Shown one piece after another: positions 13,686 to 19,508 of a stretch of 19,508 nt of DNA. Position 1 is the first letter of the stretch. Each line of letters starts with the position of its first letter. The stretch is from the NCBI GenBank assembly GCA_937871735.1, contig CALMOI010000442.1:1-19508 (forward strand). The letters are read 5' to 3'. The stretch comes from an uncultured Comamonadaceae bacterium (lineage in GTDB: Bacteria > Pseudomonadota > Gammaproteobacteria > Burkholderiales > Burkholderiaceae_C). Below the pieces are notes generated by a model. The model ran no database searches. It was not told the DNA's origin and worked only from the letters and a program-made list of their open reading frames with translations. Position numbers and translations under genes: made by a program.

Positions 13686-14478
13686 GTGGTGCGAATATGC
13701 TGATACCCAGCCACTGATCTGGAAATCTGTGAATTGTGCCCATCATCAGCATAATATTTTTGGATGGAAGCTCTTGCTCATATTTCTTGCGGAACGGAGC
13801 TTCCCAGCCTGATGGACCAAACTCCTTTCGGAGCCTTCGATAGAGTGCACCAATCTCCCAATCAACGATCTTGATGTCCCGAACATCGATTCCCTCCGGT
13901 GCATTGAACTCACACTGGTAGTAAAAGTCGTACGGTAATTTTTCTAGTAGAGCCACGTCTATAGCTGCCTCATCTTCTGAAAAGAGTTGCCCCTGCTTTT
14001 GCCAGCTCGTAAGTTTTCTGAGCTCATCTTGAGTCCAGTCAGTGTGTTTAGTCGACTTGATTATTAGTTTTGCAATTCGACTTGGTTTCAGTATCGCAAG
14101 TGTCAGCCCATTGACTTGCCTCGTTCTCTCCATTTCATTGAAGCTTGAGAAAGTGGGCAATTTTTTAATTGCTTCCATGCGCTTGGGCCATCCTTGCTTT
14201 CCGGGTGGCATTGGTTCTGATTCGAGCGAGACGGTGTCAACATAAATCCGATGACTCTCTGGGCGGTGATCGTCTCTGGATTTTTCAAACTTTGCGGTGA
14301 TCCATTGCCACTTCTTGAATTGCTGCTCATCCTTTAACAATCTGAATGGCACAGGATAGATTCTTATCAAGCGACCGTCTTCGCACATCCCTGCAACACA
14401 TGATGTTTCTGAGTACTTGCTGCTTGGAGATGGATAGGTTTTACAGAGAATGAGTATGCGTTTTGGCTGAGTTTGCAT
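13642..14478 (-). CDS. unrecognised 278-residue protein paired with DUF488
   Basis: I do not recognise a named family. The N-terminus (KRILILCKTYPSPSSKYSE, then TSCVAGMCEDGRLIRIYPVP, residues 6-44) looks like a conserved core strand-rich domain. A charged, helical middle follows (about residues 45-190), then FYYQCEFNAPEGIDVRDIKIVDWEIGAL. The C-terminus ends DQGLLF, which resembles a sliding-clamp binding motif. No membrane segment or signal peptide is present. GGGGAG lies about 6 bases before the ATG at 14478. It is AT-rich like the DUF488 gene and convergent with it by a 44-bp overlap. Confidence 0.75.
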   Translation of the reverse strand: MQTQPKRILILCKTYPSPSSKYSETSCVAGMCEDGRLIRIYPVPFRLLKDEQQFKKWQWITAKFEKSRDDHRPESHRIYVDTVSLESEPMPPGKQGWPKRMEAIKKLPTFSSFNEMERTRQVNGLTLAILKPSRIAKLIIKSTKHTDWTQDELRKLTSWQKQGQLFSEDEAAIDVALLEKLPYDFYYQCEFNAPEGIDVRDIKIVDWEIGALYRRLRKEFGPSGWEAPFRKKYEQELPSKNIMLMMGTIHRFPDQWLGISIFAPPKPQSEAADQGLLF

Positions 14479-14771
14479 CGAGACTCCCCTCGGGTTTTAA
14501 ATAGAACTTTTTGCCATTCTTGATGAGGCATCCGTTCTTGTGTATGACTGAATAAAGCCGTTGTGGTTTGAGATTATGGCATTCCAACCTTCTGGTGGAA
14601 ATGTCCGGTCATGAGTCAGGAGTGACGGATCGGTTGTCGAGTATCGATTGATGATGCCGCCAGCACCACAAGGCGTGCGGTTGGCACATTCTGACGCAGG
14701 GCCGGGTGGGTGGATGGCAGACTGCGGCCCAGTCTTTTACAGCCGCTGTGTCATTACTTTGGAAGCCCTCC
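14479..14771. other. 293-bp intergenic region without a supported gene
   Basis: The left third is AT-rich and carries the ribosome-binding site and presumably the promoter of the minus-strand 278-residue gene. Composition rises to the high-GC pattern from about 14640. I see no RNA gene, repeat or clear terminator. Short frames on both strands here lack coding character. Confidence 0.4.
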
Positions 14772-15575
14772 ATGCGCCTGATCCCGTCCATTGCCACCCT
14801 GCAATGCCTGCACACTCTGCTTGGTGCACCGCTCCAACTCGCCGAGCGCGGTTTGCTGCTGGCGGTGCTGCTCGGGTTGCTCACTGCCGTGTTCGGCCCT
14901 GCCATGCACTTGTCACCGCACTTTCACCTGTTCGCTGACCAGCGCGCAGCCTGGGGCGTGCCGCACATCGCCGATGTGCTGAGCAACTTGCCCCTTGCCT
15001 TCTTGGGCGTGCTGGGGCTGCGGGCGCTGGTGCGTTTGCCCGCCGAGGCCGAGGTCGGATCAGCGCAGCGCGGACTGCTGGCGCTGCTGTGCGCTGGGCT
15101 GTTGCTGACTTGTGTGGGGTCGAGCCTGTACCACTGGCAGCCTGACGATGTGGGGTTGGCGTGGGATCGCAGCGGCATGAGCGTCGCCTTTGCGGGCTTG
15201 CTGGGCTTGGCCGTGGCCGACCGCCTGAGCGCCCGCGCCGGTTGGGCACTGGCGCTGAGCTTGCTGCTGCTCGCCCCGTTGGCGGCGCTGCTGCCGCTGT
15301 TCACCGGCAACATGCTGCCTTGGGTGGTGCTGCAAGCGGGCGGCCTGCTGCTGCTGGCCGCCTTGGCCGCCTGCCCGCGCCAACCCGGCGCACTGCACTG
15401 GAACCCCGCCACCGTGCTGGCGCTGTACATCGCGGCCAAAGTGCTGGAGCTGGCCGACCACTCCATTTTTGCCCTCACCCACGCCAGCGTGGCCGGACAC
15501 ACCTTGAAGCACTTGGTGGCAGCAGGCGCGGTGTGGCCGGTGGTGGGCGCGTTGCGCCAGCGCCGTTTCGCTTAA
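14772..15575 (+). CDS. CREST/alkaline ceramidase-like membrane protein
   Basis: The 267-residue protein is very hydrophobic, with about seven membrane segments. The motifs fit the CREST superfamily (alkaline ceramidases and relatives, metal-dependent membrane hydrolases): WGVPHIADVLSNLPLAFLG (residues 61-79), SSLYHWQPD (117-125, H121), LAWDRSGM (129-136) and HTLKHLVAA (243-251, H243 and H247). These His/Asp/Ser positions are the expected zinc-site residues. Its substrate is unknown. GGAAG precedes the ATG at 14772; a longer frame from 14706 lacks support. It lies 108 bp upstream of an acyltransferase fusion gene, suggesting a lipid-remodelling context. Confidence 0.75.
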   Translation: MRLIPSIATLQCLHTLLGAPLQLAERGLLLAVLLGLLTAVFGPAMHLSPHFHLFADQRAAWGVPHIADVLSNLPLAFLGVLGLRALVRLPAEAEVGSAQRGLLALLCAGLLLTCVGSSLYHWQPDDVGLAWDRSGMSVAFAGLLGLAVADRLSARAGWALALSLLLLAPLAALLPLFTGNMLPWVVLQAGGLLLLAALAACPRQPGALHWNPATVLALYIAAKVLELADHSIFALTHASVAGHTLKHLVAAGAVWPVVGALRQRRFA

Positions 15576-15683
15576 GCGCTGACTTGGTTACCGTGCAGAA
15601 TCAAGTCCAGCCTTTGCGCCATTCGATCTTTCGATCGGTCGTGGTTGGTGTTGGCGTTTCATGCTTCTAAGGAGAGAGCTGAC

Positions 15684-17612
15684 ATGGCTCATGATCTTGC
15701 GTCTGAAGGGCGACCGTCCCACCCCAATCAATTCGCCCTGCTTACCCAGCGCCGGTTCGCCCCGTTCTTTTGGACGCAGTTCGCCGGGGCGGCGAATGAC
15801 AACCTGTTCAAGTTCGCCTTCACGGTGATGGTGACTTACCAGTTGCAGCTGGACTGGCTGTCGCCGGCGATGGCGGGGCTGGTGATTGGGGCGCTGTTCA
15901 TCTTGCCGTTTTTGCTGTTCTCGGCCACCAGCGGGCAGCTCACCGACAAGTACGACAAGACGCAGGTGATTCGCTTCGTCAAGAACCTGGAGATTGGCGT
16001 CATGCTGCTGGCAGCCTGGGGCTTTTGGCGCAGCGACGCGGTGGTGCTGCTGGTCTGCGTGTGTTTGATGGGGCTGCACTCCACGCTGTTTGGCCCGGTC
16101 AAGTTTGCCTACCTGCCGCAGCATCTGGACGAGCGCGAGTTGACCGGCGGCAACGGCATGGTCGAGATGGGCACTTTTGTCGCCATCCTGCTCGGGCAGG
16201 TTGCGGGCGGGCTGCTGGTGGCGGTGCCCGAGGTCGGGCGGCATTACGTCGCCTTCGCCTGCGTGGCGCTGGCGCTGCTCGGGCGGGTCAGCGCGCAACT
16301 GGTGCCGCTGTCGCCGTCCACCGACCCCGGTCTGCACATCAACTGGAACCCGTTCACCGAGACGTGGCGCAACCTGCAACTGGCGCACGGCAACCTCGTC
16401 GTCTTTCGCTCGCTGCTGGGCATCAGTTGGATGTGGTTTTTTGGCGCGGTGTTTTTGAGCCAGTTCCCCAGCTTTGCCAAAGAGGTGCTGCACGGCGACG
16501 CGCAGGTGGCTTCGCTGTTGCTGGTGGTGTTTTCGGTGGGCATCGGGGCCGGATCGCTGCTGTGCGAGGTGCTGAGCCACCGCCATGTCGAAATCGGCTT
16601 GGTGCCGCTGGGGGCGATTGGCATGAGCCTGTTCTCGGTCGATCTGTACTGGGCCGCCACCGCGCTGCCCGTGCCGCTGGCCGAGCTGGGGCTGGCGCAG
16701 TTTGTGGCCCAGAGCGGCCACTGGCGGGTGATGGTCGATTTGCTGCTGCTCAGTCTGTTTGCCGGGCTGTACAGCGTGCCCATGTACGCGCTGATCCAGC
16801 TGCGCAGCCAGCCCACGCACCGCGCCCGCATCATCGCCGCCAACAACATCCTGAACGCGCTGTTCATGATTGCCAGTTCCATCCTGGCCGGGCTGCTGCT
16901 CAAGGCCGGGTTCAGCATCCCGCAAATTTTCTTGTTCACGGGTCTGGCCAATGCGGTGGTGGCGTTCTACATCTTCATGCTGGTGCCCGAGTATTTGCTG
17001 CGCTTTGTGGCTTGGGTGCTGTCGCGCTGCGTCTACCGCTACCGCGTGCAGGGCGACCAGCACATCCCGGTGCAGGGTGCGGCGGTGCTGGTGTGCAACC
17101 ATGTGAGCTACGTCGATGCCGTGCTGCTGATGGCCGCCAGCCCGCGCCCGATCCGCTTTTTGATGGATCACCGCATCTTCAACGTGCCGGTGCTGGGCGC
17201 GCTGTTCCGGCTGGCCAAGGCGATCCCGGTCGCGCCGCGCAGCGAAGACCCCGCCGCCTACGAAACCGCCTTTGAAGCCGCCGCCCAAGTGCTGCGCGAA
17301 GGCGACCTGCTGGCGATCTTCCCCGAAGGTGGCATCACCCGCGACGGCACCTTGCAGCCCTTCAAGGGCGGGGTCATGAAGATTTTGGAACGGGCGCAAG
17401 CCGATGGCCTGAGCGTGCCCGTGATCCCGATGGCCCTGACCAACCTGTGGGGCTCGTACTTCAGCCGCATCGAACACGGCTCGGCGATGGTGCGCCCGCT
17501 GCGGCGCGGCCTGTTCAACCGCGTCGGCCTGAACGTGGGCCAGCCGCTGACGGCAGCGCAGGTGCAGCCGGAGGCGCTGCATGCCGTGGTGGACGGCTTG
17601 CTGCGCGGTTGA
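15684..17612 (+). CDS. MFS transporter-acyltransferase (PlsC) fusion
   Basis: The 642-residue protein joins an LplT-like 12-helix MFS transporter (about residues 10-440, beginning LTQRRFAPFFWTQFAGAANDN) to a PlsC-type glycerolipid acyltransferase domain (about residues 450-640). The acyltransferase motifs are intact: NHVSYVD (N472, H473, D478, the HX4D motif) and FPEGG (546-550). Relatives flip lysophospholipids across the inner membrane and re-acylate them. The AMP-dependent ligase domain found in Aas-type fusions is absent, so the acyl donor must come from elsewhere. AAGGAGAG lies 9 bases before the ATG at 15684. Confidence 0.9.
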   Translation: MAHDLASEGRPSHPNQFALLTQRRFAPFFWTQFAGAANDNLFKFAFTVMVTYQLQLDWLSPAMAGLVIGALFILPFLLFSATSGQLTDKYDKTQVIRFVKNLEIGVMLLAAWGFWRSDAVVLLVCVCLMGLHSTLFGPVKFAYLPQHLDERELTGGNGMVEMGTFVAILLGQVAGGLLVAVPEVGRHYVAFACVALALLGRVSAQLVPLSPSTDPGLHINWNPFTETWRNLQLAHGNLVVFRSLLGISWMWFFGAVFLSQFPSFAKEVLHGDAQVASLLLVVFSVGIGAGSLLCEVLSHRHVEIGLVPLGAIGMSLFSVDLYWAATALPVPLAELGLAQFVAQSGHWRVMVDLLLLSLFAGLYSVPMYALIQLRSQPTHRARIIAANNILNALFMIASSILAGLLLKAGFSIPQIFLFTGLANAVVAFYIFMLVPEYLLRFVAWVLSRCVYRYRVQGDQHIPVQGAAVLVCNHVSYVDAVLLMAASPRPIRFLMDHRIFNVPVLGALFRLAKAIPVAPRSEDPAAYETAFEAAAQVLREGDLLAIFPEGGITRDGTLQPFKGGVMKILERAQADGLSVPVIPMALTNLWGSYFSRIEHGSAMVRPLRRGLFNRVGLNVGQPLTAAQVQPEALHAVVDGLLRG

Positions 17613-17688
17613 GCTGAGGCAAAATTTGGGGAGTGAAAGTACCGTTAAACGCCACCCCAGGTCGATCAACAGTGTCTGGGTGCTTTAA

Positions 17689-17741
17689 ATTGCGGTTGAG
17701 CGTGCCGTGCCTTGCACACTGGCCTCACGTTCAACCGCAAT
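17689..17741 (+). repeat. long inverted repeat in the leader of the telA-like gene
   Basis: A 16-base left arm (17689-17704) pairs with 17726-17741, with one G-T wobble and a 21-base loop. The arms carry ATTGCGGTTGA and TCAACCGCAAT. It sits 48 bp before the start codon at 17790 and has no T-run. It could be an operator dyad, a leader RNA structure, or a poor terminator of the upstream gene. Confidence 0.7.
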
Positions 17742-17789
17742 GCCTAGGGGTACTCGGCACCCAAGCCACCCCTGAGCCAGGAGCAGACC

Positions 17790-18989
17790 ATGTCAGAAAC
17801 CACACTCACCGCTGTCACACCGTTCACCCTCACCCCGCCCGAGGTGCTGACGCCCATACCCCAAGCCGCTGCCAAAACGGCGGTGCCGCTGGCCCCAACC
17901 ACCCAAAGCGCGGTGGACGATCAGGTGGATCGTTTCATGGAAGGGCTGCTGACAGAAGATGTCCACAGCGATGCCTTCAAGACTCGGCTGGACAGCGCGT
18001 TTGCCTTGGGGCGTGAAGAGGTGTCGATGGCCGCCAACCTGATGCAAGGCCGCTTCATGCAGGCCAACTTTGTCGGCGTGGAAGATGGCGCGGCCTACCA
18101 AGCGATTCGGGACATGCGCGGCCATTTGGACGAACTCAACCCCGGCAAAGAGGGTGACCTGCTGCAACCGCAAAAGCTGCTGGGCATTTTTCCGATGGGC
18201 AACAAGCTGCAAGCCTATTTCCGCAAGTACCAAAGTGCGGGCGTGCAGTTGCAAAAAAGCATGCAGCAAATTTACGCCGCCCGCGACGACATGCAGCGCG
18301 ATGTGGTCGAGATCGAGGCCAGCAAAACCAAGCTGTGGGACGCCATGCAAAAGCTCAGCGCCGCCATCTACTTTGCCGAAACCCTGGATGCCAAGCTGGC
18401 CGCCAAGGTCGAGGCGCTGCAAGTGTCCGACCCGCTGCGGGCCAAGGCGCTCCAGCAAGAGGTGCTGTTTTACGCCCGACAAAACTTGCAGGACATGCTG
18501 ACGCAGCAGGCGGTGTGTACCAACGGCTATCTGGCGATGGACGTGCTCAAGCGCACCGGGCGCGAGATGATGAACGGCTGCACCCGCATTGCCACCACCG
18601 GCATGAGCGCCTTGGCCGTGGCCCAGACGGTGGCCCGCGCCACGGGCAACCAGATCAAAGTCATGGAGATGCTGGGCGGCGTGAACAACGCCATCGACAA
18701 TTTGGTGGCCGAATCGGGGAGGCAGCTCAACAACCACGTTGAAAAAACCACCCAGTTCGCCGAAAACCCTCTGCTGGGCATCGAAAAGCTCAAAACCATG
18801 TTCGACCAGACCTTCAAGGCGATGGATGCGATGGACAACTTCCGCACCAAGGCCATCGGGGTGATGGGGCAAAACAACGCGATGATGAAGCAACAACTGG
18901 CGCGGGCCGACGCCTACCTGGATCGCACCCGCCAGCAACAAGCCCGCGAGGCCACGCGGCAAACGCTGAGCGGCCCGGTGGCACTTTGA
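17790..18989 (+). CDS. telA: TelA-family toxic anion resistance protein
   Basis: The 399-residue cytosolic protein is helical, with long amphipathic coiled-coil-like stretches. The family segments are FPMGNKLQAYFRKYQSAGVQLQ (about residues 135-156) and ALQVSDPLRAKALQQEVLFYARQ (about 210-232). The C-terminal ETTQFAENPLLGIEKLKTMFDQTF-like region is also present. TelA proteins are linked to tellurite and other toxic-anion or membrane-stress resistance; the mechanism is not settled. AGGAGC lies 6 bases before the ATG. A YiaA/B gene follows after 40 bp, probably in the same transcript. Confidence 0.9.
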   Translation: MSETTLTAVTPFTLTPPEVLTPIPQAAAKTAVPLAPTTQSAVDDQVDRFMEGLLTEDVHSDAFKTRLDSAFALGREEVSMAANLMQGRFMQANFVGVEDGAAYQAIRDMRGHLDELNPGKEGDLLQPQKLLGIFPMGNKLQAYFRKYQSAGVQLQKSMQQIYAARDDMQRDVVEIEASKTKLWDAMQKLSAAIYFAETLDAKLAAKVEALQVSDPLRAKALQQEVLFYARQNLQDMLTQQAVCTNGYLAMDVLKRTGREMMNGCTRIATTGMSALAVAQTVARATGNQIKVMEMLGGVNNAIDNLVAESGRQLNNHVEKTTQFAENPLLGIEKLKTMFDQTFKAMDAMDNFRTKAIGVMGQNNAMMKQQLARADAYLDRTRQQQAREATRQTLSGPVAL

Positions 18990-19029
18990 TTTTTTTAGAG
19001 CAACTTTTGATCGTTAAAGGAGGTTTGTC

Positions 19030-19485
19030 ATGGCAACTCGTTACGTGATGCAGCGCGACACCAGGGGCTGGCGCACACAGGTCTGGCTGTCGTTTGTGCT
19101 GGCGGTGCTGGCCAGCGGGGTGGGGGTGATGTTTTTACCCAGCCAGGATTTGGATCGGGCGTTTTTGGCGGTGGGCTTTTTCTTTTGCCTGTTTGCCGCG
19201 TTTGCCGTGGCCAAGACGGTGCGGGACAACCGCGACGGTCAGATCGACACCGCCTCTTGGGTCATGACGGTGTGGGTGGCGCTGGCCGCCGCCGTGTCAC
19301 TGACCGGCTGGGGGCTGTGGCGCATGAACATCGGCGAATGGCAAAAGGGCTACATGGTGGTGTCGTGGCTGTTTTTAATCAGCGCCACCTTCACCCTCGC
19401 CAAAACCGTGCGCGACAAGCACGAGGCCGATTTGATGGATCACAGCGCCCGCGCCGATCAACACACCCAACCGGCCCAGCTTTAA
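19030..19485 (+). CDS. YiaA/YiaB family inner membrane protein
   Basis: The 151-residue protein has four predicted membrane segments in two repeats. Each repeat ends in the family signature: AFAVAKTVRDNRD in the first half and TFTLAKTVRDKHE in the second. The function of this family is unknown. A very strong Shine-Dalgarno AAAGGAGG precedes the ATG at 19030. It lies 40 bp after the telA-like gene, suggesting co-expression in a membrane-stress response. The hydrophilic His-rich tail (HSARADQHTQPAQL) is not part of the conserved repeats. Confidence 0.88.
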   Translation: MATRYVMQRDTRGWRTQVWLSFVLAVLASGVGVMFLPSQDLDRAFLAVGFFFCLFAAFAVAKTVRDNRDGQIDTASWVMTVWVALAAAVSLTGWGLWRMNIGEWQKGYMVVSWLFLISATFTLAKTVRDKHEADLMDHSARADQHTQPAQL

Positions 19486-19508
19486 TCCCGATACCCAGTC
19501 TTGGCGGC

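Larger units (their letters stand above)
13090..14570. other. AT-rich two-gene islet (likely horizontally acquired)
   Basis: This stretch is visibly poorer in G and C than everything around it, with AT-rich third codon positions, while the flanks return to the high-GC pattern. It holds a DUF488 gene and an unrecognised gene, tail to tail with overlapping ends. I see no integrase, tRNA, insertion sequence or clear flanking repeats. Acquisition by transfer is inferred from composition only. Confidence 0.7.

Noticed and set aside
12976..14771. Flanking direct repeats or attachment sites around the AT-rich islet
   Set aside because: Comparing the two flanks by eye shows only short chance matches, and no integrase or tRNA is nearby.
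15588..17669. Minus-strand open frame of 693 residues opposite the MFS-PlsC gene
   Set aside because: The plus strand encodes clear MFS and HX4D acyltransferase motifs. The antisense product is His/Gln-rich with no domain and mirrors the codon usage of the real gene.
17793..18962. Minus-strand frame of 389 residues opposite telA
   Set aside because: TelA on the plus strand has a good ribosome-binding site and family segments. The antisense product is His/Gly-rich and featureless.

Overview
The window is high-GC DNA (apart from one AT-rich islet) from a proteobacterium, most likely a betaproteobacterium of the order Burkholderiales and plausibly Comamonadaceae. The clues are a PhaM-type polyhydroxyalkanoate granule protein, a DUF3108 protein next to an IclR regulator, an MFS-acyltransferase fusion, and a TelA plus YiaA/B pair. 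This placement is inference from gene content. No rRNA, tRNA, CRISPR array, insertion sequence or integrase is visible.

Layout. (1) 1-1457, minus strand: the N-terminal part of a DUF3108 envelope protein and an IclR regulator, divergent from a fumarylacetoacetate-hydrolase-family gene (1558-2568, plus). A bidirectional terminator closes that gene. (2) 2656-3457, minus: a DksA/TraR zinc-finger protein and a 'translational machinery' type protein, with a perfect FNR/ANR-type box upstream. (3) 3585-10082, plus: a long collinear copper-related cluster. Its order is DUF2946, PCuAC, a second PCuAC with a TTG start, an outer-membrane barrel-like protein, DUF2946, a DUF1775/YcnI-like protein, a small lipoprotein, MbnP (interrupted by an in-frame TAG) and MbnH, a di-heme enzyme. 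(4) 10170-12233, plus: PhaM and a FIST-domain protein. An HTH regulator converges on them (12244-12975, minus). (5) About 13090-14570: an AT-rich two-gene islet with a DUF488 protein and an unrecognised 278-residue protein, convergent and overlapping by 44 bp at their 3' ends. (6) 14772-17612, plus: a CREST/ceramidase-like membrane protein and an MFS transporter-PlsC acyltransferase fusion. (7) 17790-19485, plus: a TelA-family toxic-anion resistance protein and a YiaA/B membrane protein.

How the genes may work together. The centre of interest is the copper cluster. PCuAC proteins carry periplasmic copper through an H-M-H-M motif, YcnI/DUF1775 proteins bind copper through a mature N-terminal histidine, and MbnH oxidises a tryptophan of MbnP to kynurenine to build a copper site. 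No methanobactin precursor or biosynthesis gene is present, so this is a stand-alone MbnP/MbnH module that probably serves outer-membrane and periplasmic copper acquisition or handling. The MbnP frame is broken by one TAG codon while its partner MbnH is intact, which is the most striking anomaly in the window. The AT-rich islet is the best candidate for a recently acquired system of unknown function.
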